Below are positions 1-11,231 of a stretch of DNA of 64,000 nt, one piece after another (position 1 is the stretch's first letter; every line of letters starts with the position of its first letter). Made by a program: the position numbers and the translations under genes. Under the pieces are notes generated by a model. It searched no databases. It was given only the letters and a program-made list of their open reading frames with translations, and had not been told where the DNA came from. Source of the DNA: Chionoecetes opilio (Eukaryota > Arthropoda > Malacostraca > Decapoda > Majidae); NCBI GenBank assembly GCA_016584305.1, contig JACEEZ010010017.1:350001-414000 (forward strand), read 5' to 3'.

Positions 1-109
1 GAAATTTGCTCAATCGTCCAAGACACCCGTTCTGGGGCCGGCAGGGCGTGGCCGGGGAGGCACGGGTACTAGGGGAGGCCGGGGCCCACCAAAAAATATT
101 TATATTCAA

Positions 110-475
110 AATACTATATTTTTCATATTATGCATATATCAAAATATTATATTTTTCATATATGCATATTTCAAAATATTATATTTTTCATATATGCATA
201 TTTCAAAATATTATATTTTTCATATATGCATAAAAAAAAATTGCATGTTTCAAAATATTAAATTTTTCATATACATATTTATAAATATTTTATTTTCCAT
301 CTATGCATATTTCAAAATATTAAATTTTTCATATATACATATTTATAAATATTTATTTTTCATATATGCATATTTATAAATATTTATTTTTTATAAATGA
401 ATATTTCAAAATATTATTTTTTTATAAATGAATATTTCAAAATATTATATTTTTTATAAATGAATATTTCAAACT
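110..475. repeat. 32-bp AT-rich satellite array
   Basis: About eleven copies of a 32-bp unit built around ATATGCATAT, with flanks like CAAAATATTATATTTTTCAT. Three successive copies read through all three frames, so its open frames are artefacts. The right part (about 290-475) is degenerate. The same unit recurs at 13632-14835, 31500-31860, 32115-32330 and 32830-32940. Confidence 0.9.
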
Positions 476-480
476 ATTAG

Positions 481-1076
481 CCAGAGTGGCAGCCCCGGCC
501 CGGCACTGGACAATACTAGAGTGGCAGCCCCGGGAACATGTCAGGACAAGTGTTGAGCCATGAACTCAGCCTTGATTGAGCCTCACACTGTATTGAAGGC
601 TTCCTGGTTGGAGGTTTTAGTGTGGTGGTGGTGGTCTTGTGCATCGCATGGTCCTGGTTTTCTTTCTGTTTCTTTTGTTGTGGTTGTAGGGCAAGTGAAG
701 GCTCCCCCGACAAACCCCAAATGTTGTCCTTTTTCTTAGTTTGTCATATTTGCCTTGGGCGTGACCTTTGTGTGACCTCCAGACTCATGAATGGCTGCAT
801 GTGGTGACAGACAATGACATACGAACATAAGAATATAAAGATTAATACTATGCCCGGCTGCTACACCACAGGCTTCAAGTCAGACTGAAACAATGAACCA
901 GATGCATTCAAAAGTATTATCATGACCTGCAGTAGAAACTGAAATGTTAGGTCATTGTAATGGAGTGTCAAAGGTCAAAGGTCAAACCACATCATGAAAA
1001 TACACAACACATAACATAACGGTGGCGCAACACTGTCTTCCTGCACACGCACACACGCACACGCACACGCACACGC

Positions 1077-1143
<67 letters not shown>

Positions 1144-1533
1144 TACCAACACACATAGACACCTAAAGTCTTGCCAACCCTTTTACAACAGTCACAGTCA
1201 CCATTGTCTGCCCTTTATCCAGGCCATCTGCCACCCATTTGTCCCGCCCCCTCAACGCCACGACCATCTATCAGGCCTTGGCTGGAGACCTCTGTGTGTG
1301 TGTGTGTGTGCGCGCCCTAGTTGTGATATACGGGAAATACTCGTCTCCTAGCTCATTTGGTGAATCTTTGCTCTAAAAACATGTGTGTGTGTGTGTGTGT
1401 GTGTGTGTCCTTCTGCCTAACAGCCTTTTTCTCCTATCATGCTTTATGTTAGTCCTTACCTTCAGGTTGATCAGTAAAGGTTTATATGACTGGCAAAATG
1501 TATTTAAGGATAACACATTTTCTTAGAATTTAT

Positions 1534-1592
<59 letters not shown>

Positions 1593-1608
1593 CTCGTCCT
1601 CTCGTCTC

Positions 1609-1657
<49 letters not shown>

Positions 1658-2292
1658 GTGCAATCAAGAGTCAATCATACGTGCATTAAGACAAAGATAA
1701 AGGCCGCAGTTTGAGGTTTCTCCTACATCCTCATTACCTCCCATTACTACTTTCACTACACGTCAGCTGCCAACTAACTACACATTGACAAACTGCATTT
1801 CATACACGAGTCGGCAGCAAGTAAGCAACGCAGCATTAAGGTGCTTTATTGCATGACAAACAAAAACAAAATTCATATTAATTATCTAAAATTATGTATA
1901 AAAAAAAAAGTATAAAAAATCGTAAGATATTATTGAGAGTGCCAAGCCAGCCGAGTAGTGGAGACCAAGTGCAAGATCATGTTTGGAAATCCTCACAACA
2001 CTCACCCTCCCAGTGGCTGTGATGATGGCGCTCAGCCTCACACTGTCTGTCATGTCAATGTGAAACTTGCCCTGAGAAACACTGCTGATGACAGGAGGGT
2101 GGACAGCTGGCGTGTTCTGCACCCACTGTGTCATGTCTGAACACCATCAGGCATACGGCATGTCATTGACTCTTGAATGCTCTTGACTACACCTCACTTC
2201 ACAAAACACACAACAATATGAAGTCATGGGTCGTGTTTAACAGTGTGTGTCTCTCCCCTCTCCCCCCTCCTCCTCCTCCCGCGGCGCTGCAG
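481..2292. other. Unassigned or intronic stretch with microsatellites
   Basis: No exon could be supported here. It holds an (AC)n tract at about 1040-1140, short GT tracts at 1293-1308 and 1383-1408, and a CT/CTC tract at 1539-1658. Because the YLPM1-like exon at 2293 is internal, at least part of this is probably an intron of that gene. Confidence 0.6.
972..984 (+). promoter_or_regulatory. Perfect DR1 nuclear-receptor half-site pair
   Basis: Two AGGTCA hexamers separated by one A form a perfect direct repeat 1, the consensus bound by RXR/HNF4/PPAR-type receptors. Only the sequence match is seen. There is no promoter next to it, so function is speculative. Confidence 0.25.
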
Positions 2293-2411
2293 ACAAACTT
2301 GACGGCGTGAAGGGCGCCAAGAAGAAGATGCGCGGCGCGCGCTCCATCGAGGACTGGCTCCAACTCTCCAAGGATTATGACTCCAAGGTAGTTCAACCCG
2401 GCAAGAAGAGG
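2293..2411 (+). CDS. YLPM1: YLPM1/ZAP3-like protein, penultimate coding exon (partial gene)
   Basis: Internal exon bounded by a pyrimidine-rich CTGCAG acceptor and the donor AGG|GTGAGT. It encodes about 39 residues, with SIEDWLQLSKDYDSKVV near the middle, and ends in KKR in phase 0. Joined to the exon at 3579 it gives KKRVRWADIEE followed by GFVLGQTDWTRMTD. From memory of the family, this matches the conserved C-terminus of YLPM1 (ZAP3), a nuclear RNA- and chromatin-associated protein that binds protein phosphatase 1 through an RVxF-type motif; RVRW fits that motif. Upstream exons (YLP-motif region, P-loop kinase-like domain) are not in the window. The gene symbol rests on C-terminal similarity only. 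Confidence 0.75.
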
Positions 2412-3578
2412 GTGAGTACCAAGACGCATTTTGTTTGCCTTTGTATTCTCCAGTGCCTTGTGACAACGCTGCCAGACACTCTGTTGACTACACATGTGCT
2501 GCCTGGAGAGAATGACAGATTTGTGTGTGTGTGTGTGTGTGGGGGGGATTGGGATATCATGTGTTGCCTGCCACTGAAGACAAGCTGCACAGGGTGGTGG
2601 ATGAATTTTGATAGTGTTTGTAAGAGAAGGAACCTCAGAACAACTGCTGGGAAAGCCAAGGTGTGCGTTTTGATAGATAGAAGAAGTGATTGACTACAGT
2701 TCACCCTTTTGGGAAGTTGTACCAGCTGTGGGAAGAAGGGAGGCATCGGTGTGCCACGGCCGGGCCCTCGGGGGAAGCTCCTGGAGGGCCGAGGTGTCAG
2801 AGCCATGGAGAGTTTGGAATACAAGCAAACAAACAACATTACAAAATGTCGTTATTTGCCACCTTCACATCACCATGAGAGATCTACTGCCACATAAAGA
2901 ACATCAAGTAACAGCAGTAACAGCAGTAAAACAGTGCAGCAACACGGGTGAAGTTGGTCACAAAGAAAATCCCCAACTGTCATTTGTACCACAAGATATT
3001 TTTTTTTTTTTTTTTTTTGGGGGGGGGGTATATGTGTGTGTGTGTGTGTGTGTGTAGCCTGCTATGTATGTGTGTGTGTCAACATGACCTTGGGGTACAC
3101 TGGGGGGGGGGATGCGGGGAGGTGTGTGGTTTTTCAGCAAAGACAGCTTACCTAGGCATCGCACAGCCACCCTCCCTGCTCCTGCTGAGCCTACCCAGCC
3201 TGCACCTGAACACTGTGCCTAGCAGGGGCAGCAGCAGGCGTGTTACTGGCCACCCTGCTGCCCAAACACCCGGTGCCAATAGCTAGTCAGGTACTTGGGG
3301 CATGTTTGAGAAGTCATCCCGTGGGAGGAGCAATGAATGCCCTCCATCACCACCACCCTTGCCTTACTCGGGTTGGGACAAGACTGTGCTAGATATCAGA
3401 CTTAAATGAGGAGTGGGTGCCTCCCTCCCCAGTGTAACCCAGGGGTGTGGCTGACTCAGGAGAGGTGACCTGACCCCGGTAAGTGTGCATGACATCCCTG
3501 GTGGTAGTGGCGTGTGATAATGTACCATAACAGCAGAGCCTTAGTGGTGCAGTGATAACGAGGTGACTGGTGCTGCAG

Positions 3579-3740
3579 GTTAGGTGGGCGGACATCGAGG
3601 AGGGCAAGAAGCAGGCTGCGGCGCGGGACCGAGGCTTTGTGTTGGGACAGACGGACTGGACGCGCATGACAGACCTCTCCTTCGGCAGCAACGCCTTGGT
3701 GCAGATCCGCTACATCGAGAGCCGGGAGGACGCCACCTGA
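3579..3740 (+). CDS. YLPM1: YLPM1/ZAP3-like protein, terminal coding exon
   Basis: The exon starts after GGTGCTGCAG and runs 53 codons to TGA at 3738-3740. It is in phase 0 with the exon ending at 2411, across a 1.17-kb intron. It begins VRWADIEEGKKQAAARDRG, continues with the family block GFVLGQTDW, and ends RYIESREDAT. Vertebrate YLPM1 ends shortly after an equivalent RTKYI-like motif, so the length is as expected. The docking motif is split exactly by the intron: R on the upstream exon, VRW here. The intron carries short G and GT tracts (2521-2547, 3001-3054). Other RVxF proteins with an unrelated C-terminus are possible, but the GFVLGQTDW block argues against that. Confidence 0.8.
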   Translation, partial: VRWADIEEGKKQAAARDRGFVLGQTDWTRMTDLSFGSNALVQIRYIESREDAT

Positions 3741-4182
3741 ACACCTGTCCTTCCTACCACAGGCTCTCCTCAGCGGGCCTCAAGGAACAGTGTGACCCCC
3801 TCCCTGTCAAGGAAGATATTTCAAGGAAGATAGAAGAGTATCATGTCTCTTCTCTGTTCCTTGGTCCCTCTGCCCTGTCCCCGTCCCCGACCCTAGCCCT
3901 AAGGAATGTATAGGGAACAATGTGAGGTACAGCCATAGCCATTACCTAGATAACCATTAACAGATAAGACATCTAGAATAGTTAGGTGTTAATGTGGCAA
4001 GTATAGTTATCATAATTTCTATAATTATTATAGATGAAGGGCATATCATTACTGATTTTACCATGATTATTATTATTATTATATTAATCATAACAGAATT
4101 AAGAGGTTAATTCTAATTTTATCAGTCTGTAGAATTTACAGTTAAGGATAAATAGAGGCCATTATCTCTAAATAGAGGCTTT

Positions 4183-4187
<5 letters not shown>

Positions 4188-4260
<73 letters not shown>
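4188..4260. repeat. (CT)n microsatellite in putative 3' UTR
   Basis: About 36 uninterrupted CT dinucleotides, upstream of the AATAAA at 4359. Confidence 0.95.
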
Positions 4261-4263
<3 letters not shown>

Positions 4264-4358
4264 ACCCCCCCTAGCTCTAAGTTTTAGTAAGCTCCACGCA
4301 CCCTTGATGACTTAACAGTAGCCTCCCTCGCTGCATCACTGTCAGCAACACCACGTCT

Positions 4359-4364
4359 AATAAA
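4359..4364 (+). terminator. Polyadenylation signal AATAAA
   Basis: Canonical hexamer about 620 bp after the YLPM1-like stop codon, followed within about 60 bp by a GT-rich stretch (GTTAGTGTAGGTGTC) that fits a downstream element. Confidence 0.5.
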
Positions 4365-4775
4365 GGAGAGCATGAAATGGGCTTATTTCATTCTTATTTT
4401 ATCTTGTCAAGGTATAGAATGTTAGTGTAGGTGTCAACAAGATAGTTCTGTTCTCTGTATCCCTCACAACGAAGAAGATAATAAGAAATGTGGATGAACA
4501 TAAAGAAATATAAAATATGATAAAAAGAAATGTGCGGCAAAACAGGAAGCAGAAGTTAAAAGGCACAACATTTAAATGACACAAGAAGTTTGGCGTCACT
4601 GCGTCAGTCCCGCACAGGCAGTGGCTGAGGCGGGTTGTGCCTCCACCGCTCCCTCCCCGGTGAGCCTGGCAACAGTTTTGTAGCACGCTCTCCCTTCACG
4701 ATTTTTTCCTTTTTTCTCGCATTTCGTTGCCTCGCTGTGCACCGCCGCGAAGACACCATTTGTAGTTTTTTGTAC

Positions 4776-4997
4776 TACCGTTAATAACTATAGTCGCCAC
4801 TGCACTAATGTCGCCAGGCGCCATATATTACGAATTTCACCACTAAAGCATCACTACAGACGTGTATGTGCCACTGAAGAGGCATGCCGAGTAGGTTATA
4901 TTATGCACCTGTCTTCAGTGGCACATACAGGTCTGTAGTGATGCTAAAATGTGTAATATATGGCGCCTGGCGACTGTTGTAACTTGTGTTGACGGTA
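4776..4997. mobile_element. Diverged 222-bp inverted-repeat MITE, TA-flanked
   Basis: Inverted repeats run inward from TA dinucleotides at both ends. The arms share GTCGCCAGGCGCCATATATT, GCATCACTACAGAC and GTGCCACTGAAGA with their reverse complements. The same internal blocks occur in the elements at 55505, 56753 and 58081, so this is a short, diverged family member. Confidence 0.75.
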
Positions 4998-5288
4998 GCC
5001 GTGACGACCGCGATCCCGACAACCACGAATTTGTTTGGGTGAAAATTCCGCTTGAAAAGAATACAAAACTTTATTTTAGCTTTCCGCCTGACGGGAAATG
5101 CCGGAGATTTGGGTGTAGTTTTGGCTCCCTTCTCGTGTTCGGGCAGGCGTTTGTAGGCTGGTGGAACAATGAAGCGTGACTTCTCTCTTCACTCGATAGT
5201 GAGAAGAAAGCACGACCCATGTTATGTTGGGAAAAACGCGGCAATACAGTGTGTTGACGTCGTGTTAGGAGGTGAAAAATTGGCGATT

Positions 5289-5636
5289 GCAAGACAAGTT
5301 CCTCTCACTGTCCAACATGTCCTAATATCCTGCCCCCATCTTACTACTGCCCGTTCCAGTTCCTTCCCTCACTTGTCCTCCCTTTCCCGACCTCCCTGTC
5401 TTGCGGACCTTCTCCCGGAATCCCCCTCCTTCTCCCTGGACAATGTAACCTTCCTCCAACAAATCCACATCCTACATCTGATCTAACCATCCTGCTGTAA
5501 CATTCCGTTCTTTCCCCTTCCCTCATCGTTTCACTATTATTCTTTAACCCTGACCCTTTATATGCTTTGCCATAGTGCCATATGACCTCTGATGTCTGGC
5601 ACATTCACCTTTTTAGGCATTAAATCAATCAATCAA
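5289..5636 (+). mobile_element. 3' end of a non-LTR retrotransposon (LINE)
   Basis: The coding tail includes PLTVQHVLISCPHLTTAR, typical of the cysteine/histidine motif near the C-terminus of Jockey/I-clade ORF2 proteins, and stops at 5484-5486. A short 3' UTR follows with TTTGCCATAGTGCCATATGA, ending in a (AATC)n tail. The same 3' UTR and tail appear inverted at 60800-60881. It is 5'-truncated, as is usual for LINE insertions. Confidence 0.75.
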
Positions 5637-8619
5637 GTCGCCCTCAAACCACTTCCATTTTTGTTCCCCCTGTATAAATAAAAAAAAAAATTCTTTGAAG
5701 CGGAGTGAGTGAGGCGAGTGTTGCCGCGTTGTGCCGCCCCGCGCGGTGCTTCGACTGCTTCCTCCCGACCACAGAGTTACATCTTTAACTCTGTGGTCAC
5801 GACTGTTTGTGTGCACGGTGCTTGGAAAGAAAAAGGAACGATTCACAGGACCTTGTTTGTGTGGTGGTGACGGGGAGGGGCGTGAGGGAGGGACCTGTGC
5901 ATGCATGTGTCACACAGGACGGCGCCCCACGGCAGGTGTTAGCTTGATAACAACCGGCCTTATTACCACGCCGATAAGGTACCTCTAAGACAGGGATGAC
6001 CCGAGGAGGGCAAAGGACAAATTTGACCAACTCTGAATCCACTTGGGAAATGCCTCCCGCCAAGCCAAGCGTATTTGTGCTGTTTTCCTTGTTGCTTGGA
6101 TGCAGCGCGTCTGTGCGGACCATTCTTCACGCTGCAACTCTCACACTAACGCTGAAGCCTCCGTCACAAGGCAAGCACTGCCTCGGTCACTGGCACTGTA
6201 TTCTTACCCTTCATGTGTGGGCCCGCTGGTCACCGTCAGCCGGGTGTCAACGCAGTAGCTGGCGGGGAAGTCAAGGTGGGCGGGACGGGGCGGCCATTTG
6301 TCATGAAGACTGCCATGCCCAGAGTCAAGGTTCTCATTGCGTCACGTCACACTCCGCCTCGCGAGCAAGAGGTGGCCGTTTCGGACCGCAAAATTATTGC
6401 AACAGGAAATTAAATACATTACACCTGATTGAAAAAAAAGGTATATTCATGAAGAAATTTTTTTTTTTTTTTTTTTTTTTTTCTTCATGGTGCGTCTTGA
6501 AATGGAAGAGTTTAGAGTAGGCCGAGTGAGTGGTGTGTGTTAGCAGAGTTGTGGGAAGCGTTGTATCCTGTTGTATCCTGTATCATAAGCTTCACTAGAA
6601 ATAGAAGAATTTATTGAAAACAAGTACTGCGCTGGAAGCCAAACAAACCTATCTGTGTGACTAGTGTGACCTGACCTGTGGTTTATAGTGACCCTTAGGT
6701 CTTAGTAGAGGAGGAGGGGAGTAACAACCTCCCCCCTTGAAGTGATTGCTTAGAATTGCAGATAGTTGAAATATGAATTGTGTCTGAACTCCAGGGACAA
6801 GAATAATGAAAAGTTGCCGGGGTGTGAGGGAGGGGGGGGGATGGCAAGCATTCAGATACCTTGTACTTTATACCACTGACGTCTATGTAGCTAATGGTGT
6901 ACCTGCTTCATGAATTGCCTTCGTGGTCTTTTTCATCTTTCTTTTCTTACAAGATAACGTTTTACAGCGTGGTGACCGTGTGTAGTATGGGAGAGAAGCT
7001 TCAAAACGAGTAGTTACGGTTTTTCAGTAAGCACACATACACTAAAGAGAAAGATACCGAAAAATTAAAGAAAGCTGAAAGGAAGTTATGAGATGTTATC
7101 CAAATATGTAAAAATGCGTGTGTGGTTTTTGTGTTTCTGCCTTGGCCTTGCCGCTGTGTTGTGGTGGTCGTTCATAGCGCGTCAGCCTCCGGGAAGAGCG
7201 AGTGTTGTCTGGTTCAGGGAGAACAGACGCAGCACTGCCTACGTACTGGACGTGTTACATTTATCAGCATGTCGCCTACCTGGCCAGGCAGGACAATCTT
7301 TTATCGTTTTATATATTTTTTATTTAATAGTTGTAAGTTTTAAATGTCTTAAAGTGACAATTATCTTCGATGAATCATATTTATTTCCTATTAGAAAAGA
7401 TTCTCTCTCTCTGTGTTGTAAATATTTTGTCAGCATTGTGGCTAAAGCGAGCTCTTGCTGTAAGAGCTCGCCTGCTCTCTCTCTCTTTCTCAAGTTCTTT
7501 TTAGGAGAGTAACGGCTGGAGATTGCGTGATCAGGCCGTGGTTGATTTACACGAGTAGGGTGGGTGTGGAACAAGGCCATTAAGGCACAAGACCATTGGC
7601 TGTAAGGGGTGACCTTGACGCTTGAAGGACCTTGCCGTGTCCGCTTTTCTTTCTGACGTCACGGCAACTTTCTGAAATCAGTGCGCTTCAAATTTAACAT
7701 GTCATTCCCGAGTGTTGAAGTTTCGCTGGTAATATTCATGAATGAGTAATTGTAACGATATGCTAGTTATTCTTTCGGCAACGCATTGTGGTAGTGGGGA
7801 GTGTGGAGGGGAATATCTCGCACACTGATCATTTGCTGCAGTCAGATGGATACTTGGAGCACAGGCTCGGCCACTGCTGCCGATAGCGTTCCAAAGTGTC
7901 TCGTCGCTTCGGGAGGGGTCAGCCTGGGGTCTAGTCATGCTTCCTCAATAAGCAGAGAAAGTCCAAATGAGTTATTTCTTCAACATGGCTCGGCGTCTTC
8001 CCTGGCGGCATTAGTTTAAAAGAAAAGAATGCAATAAAACTCCATATAACATTATGTTTTTCACGATTTCAGTTGAAATCGTGTTTAGATGTCAGTGGTA
8101 AAGATATAAATAACTGAAAAATCTTCACTGCTGGGAAGCAGTAGATGCCGGCGCGTAGGCCAGCCATCCGCGCAGGAATTTTCGAGGCCACTGCCAAGTT
8201 TCAGGAGAGTAATGCAGTAATAGGAGGATCAGGCGAGAATCACCATCTTCTTGAGCTCTGCAAAGGCTGCAAGCACACGATGTCGAAACTCGTGATAGCG
8301 TTCCACAAGGATGCGAAATCAAATGACTGAATACGGGTTGTGCATTTTTCAGAACTTAAAACAATTAACCGTGAATTCTAATCAGCAACGAGTGGGCAAG
8401 CACCTTGCCCTCGCTGCCCGGCCCTCAAAGAGATCTGCTGGAGTGGATACTCGCGCTGTGACTGTGCGTGGGCCTTTCGCCGACCTCCTCATAATTTCAG
8501 GATGAGGAACACTGGTTTTTGGCATTGCAATCTGCTAGTCTGGTTGCAATCGATCCTCAGTAATTGGTACAGGACGCAGAAGACCTTGAAGAAGTCCTTT
8601 CTGAGTTCATAGTTTATTG
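5637..8619. other. Unassigned stretch, no supported gene
   Basis: Mixed-composition sequence without a convincing exon chain. It holds perfect hairpins at 5767-5798, 7447-7471 and 8062-8083, and a poly-T run at 6460-6482. Open frames at 5996-6520 and 7801-8330 have no recognisable motif and could be chance. Confidence 0.6.
7093..7290 (+). CDS. Possible N-terminal exon with signal anchor, unidentified
   Basis: An open frame from ATG 7093 begins MLSKYVKMRVWFLCFCLGL and continues with a hydrophobic stretch, then RQPP and a basic segment. That is the layout of a type II signal anchor. After about residue 65 the composition turns AT-rich and non-coding in character. No partner exon or clear donor was found. 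It may be chance; I give it as a candidate only. Confidence 0.15.
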
Positions 8620-9638
8620 TACACTACGCGCCAAAATATTGTTCGCCGCATCATAACAGACGCTCCCATAAGGAAATTTTGAAAATGTACTCTATAGCAG
8701 CCTAGTGACTTCCGAGAGAGATATCCTACATATGGCAGCATGTTTAAAGCACGGGCAGTCCATCAAGACCGTTGAGGAATGTTCAGATGCCACTTGCCAA
8801 TTATAGACGAAGCATTTTGAAAAGGATCGCCTCACTCCCCGAGAGTAATTTGAACAGACGCGCGTTGGTATAACTATCATTATTTTCATAATGGGTGGCA
8901 AGAAAGACCTAACAAAGGAGCAAATTAAAGTTATTGTGACTACACAAGGCAGAGAGGGCAGAGGAAGAAATATCAAGGATTGTGGGTGTTACGAGGAAAT
9001 GTGTGATGAAGTGAGTGGAGAGTTTCGTGAACGTGGCGGGGTGGCGACACCGTAACATAAAGAAGTGGCCACAGCGAGGATGTAAAACATCAGCAAGCAC
9101 CGTAAATGTCATGAAACGTCAAGTGGATGCCCATCCTCAAATAAGAGCAAGAAAATTATTACGATATGACATTTACATCCTCGCTGTGGCCACTTCTTTA
9201 TGTTACGGTGTCGCCACGCCGCCACGTTCACGAAACTTCACCCACTTCATCACATATTTCCTCGTAACACCCACAATCCTTGATATTTCTTCCTCTGGCC
9301 TCTCTGCCTTGTGTAGAGTCACAATAACTTTAATTTTCTCCTTTGTTAGGTCTTTCTTGCCACCCATTATGAAAATAATGATAGTTATACCAACGCACGT
9401 CTGTTCAAATTACTCGCGGGCAGTGAGGCGATCCTTTTCAAAATGCTTCGTCTATAATTGACAAGTGGCATCTGAACATTCCTCAACGGTCTTGATGGAC
9501 TGCCCGTGCTTTAAACATGCTGCCATATGTAGGATATCTCTCTCGGAAGTCACTAGGCTGCTATAGAGTACCTTTTCAAAATTCCCTTATGGGAGCGTCT
9601 ATTATGATGCGGCGAACAATCTTTTGGCGCGTAGTGTA
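8620..9638. mobile_element. Fold-back Tc1/mariner-like element (1019 bp)
   Basis: Near-perfect inverted arms of about 470 bp start at TA-flanked ends reading CACTACGCGCCAAAATATTG on the left and its diverged complement on the right. Each arm carries the start of a Tc1-type transposase: ATG at 8891 on + and at 9367 on -. The catalytic DDE part is absent. The element therefore looks like two head-to-head copies of the 5' part of one transposon around a short spacer at about 9090-9170. Confidence 0.85.
9203..9367 (-). pseudogene. Tc1-like transposase N-terminal fragment (54 aa)
   Basis: An open frame of 54 codons begins MGGKKDLTKEKIKVIV and contains EEEISRIVGVTRKYVMKW, typical of the first helix-turn-helix DNA-binding domain of Tc1/mariner transposases. 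It stops right after RGGVATP, where full proteins continue into the second helix-turn-helix and the DDE domain. The mirror copy on + from 8891 has lost frame within the same domain. Confidence 0.75.
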
Positions 9639-9791
9639 GCATCCTTATTGAAGCAGGGATTTGCGTGCACACAGACCGAAACTTTGAAGGTCCGATCTGT
9701 GGCGGCAGCGTACGTAGGGTACGCCTGTACGTCCGTATTGGGTGGCGCAGCCAACAGCTCAATCTGCACAGAAAGCAGTGGTGGCCGTGGC

Positions 9792-9837
9792 CCGTGGGTC
9801 CTCTTCCGGGGTTTTTACCCCGGAAGAGGACCCACGG
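9792..9837. repeat. Perfect 46-bp hairpin
   Basis: Two 21-nt perfectly complementary arms (left arm begins CCGTGGGTCCTCTTCCGG) separated by TTTT. The stem is GC-rich. Confidence 0.95.
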
Positions 9838-10224
9838 TCCTTCTTAAGCCTCTTCGTCCTCATCGTCTTCTTCAAGGTAGTGGCCGTGGCTGGCAGGCAG
9901 TGACTGGGGAGAAGCCGAGACCAGCGCGTCGCCTCACCTCAAGAGGTGCGCCATGGGGGGGGGTCGCCTGCGAGGTGTGGGGATCTCTGTTTTCTAGGGA
10001 GTCCGCACACCGCCCCTTGAAGCTAAAAGCAACCTCTGAAGTCTTTATTTTTGATTTTTTTTTTCCTCCCTCATAACATAAGCAGTCATCGTGAGTTTCC
10101 TTGCAAGTTGCTTCCCCACTTTTTCGCTCCTCCCGGCCGCTTGTTCATCCTGCTTGGATTGCTTACAAGCTAATTAAGAACCCTGGCTGATAAATGCTGT
10201 ATTGCTGCTGCGTCACCTTGCTTG

Positions 10225-10743
10225 TCATTGGTTGCCTTGGAATAACAGCAGGAAAGCGTGACATGTGTCCTGGCGGTCACCCGTGATGTAATCATGGGGA
10301 GACTTCTTCACCGTGGCCGCCGCGAGCACGTGCTCGAAATTACTATCGCGTTTCAAATCCGCCGGCAGCGATGATTTGTCGTCTGTGGACTGTGACTGTA
10401 TGTTTAGCCCCGCCACCTTCTCGAACATGACGCGTGAGGGTCTCCGTGAACCAAGTGTAGTAGTGAATATAATGGTCATGGAAGTAAATGATAATGAGGG
10501 TTGGGTTAAGGTCACGGGATATCCGGGATGATAAAGGAAGTGACGCTGAAACAATGGAGTGTGTGTGTTTCCGTGAACTTGCTGCAGTGTACAGACGTAT
10601 ATATGTACAATTTGCTTGATAATGTAGCATGGCTGTCCCGATGAGCCATCCCTCCAAGTTTTAGCTAACATTAAATGAACCCAGTTTGCTCTCCGGCCGT
10701 GTTGTCGTGGCGATAAAGATTTTAAAAACATTTCTACATGCAT
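10225..10743 (-). CDS. Unassigned open frame, possible exon
   Basis: An open frame on the minus strand. The C-terminal half (about residues 105-172) has balanced composition, with segments such as KSSLPADLKRDSNFEHV and KKSPHDYITGDRQDT; the N-terminal half does not look coding. No splice partners, signal or domain were recognised. It may be a single exon of an unknown gene or chance. Confidence 0.15.
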   Translation of the reverse strand: MHVEMFLKSLSPRQHGRRANWVHLMLAKTWRDGSSGQPCYIIKQIVHIYVCTLQQVHGNTHTPLFQRHFLYHPGYPVTLTQPSLSFTSMTIIFTTTLGSRRPSRVMFEKVAGLNIQSQSTDDKSSLPADLKRDSNFEHVLAAATVKKSPHDYITGDRQDTCHAFLLLFQGNQ

Positions 10744-11231
10744 GGTCGCGTGCGTTTGGCAGAAGTGGTGCCCATGCAGAAAGCCATATAGCTTGTCAAG
10801 TATTTAATTAATGAGCGGCCTTGTAAATAAAGAAAAATATTTCTATAACCTGTCGCTGGATCAAAACAGGTGCAGGATAAATCAATACTCTCCTTCCTGT
10901 CGAGCAACACTGTAGTGACTTGTGCTTGAAGTAGCCACAGCTGACAGGCTGCCCTGCACTGGCATCCCTATCTTGTCTTGACGAGGGTTACAGATAACAC
11001 GTGCTTCTCTGATTAATGTTTTAACAAGTGCCTCAAATAGTATTATATACTCTAGTAAACGCTTGCGTGCAGTTATTGTGGTGGTATCAAATCGGCAAAA
11101 ACAAGTGACGTGCAGGGCGCAGGTCGGGCCTCGTCCCCCCCCGCTCCGCCGCGGCACAATAACAACACGCCGCCGTGACAGCTGAGGCGCCGCACCACGA
11201 CGCCCCCGCCACTGTCATGGGTTTCCTGCAG

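Larger units (their letters stand above)
3741..4380 (+). other. 3' untranslated region of the YLPM1-like gene
   Basis: Non-coding sequence between the TGA and a canonical polyadenylation signal. It carries an uninterrupted (CT)n tract at 4188-4260 that would lie in the mature message. Confidence 0.55.
9639..11231. other. Unassigned stretch
   Basis: Contains a perfect 21-bp-arm hairpin at 9792-9837 and otherwise no repeat family I recognise. A 172-codon open frame on - (10225-10743) has a fairly protein-like stretch near its end (KSSLPADLKRDSNFEHV), but there is no recognised domain and no partner exons. Confidence 0.5.

Noticed and set aside
10225..10743. A confident protein gene on -
   Set aside because: Only the end of the frame has coding-like composition, and no domain, partner exon or splice context was found. 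Kept only as a low-confidence entry.
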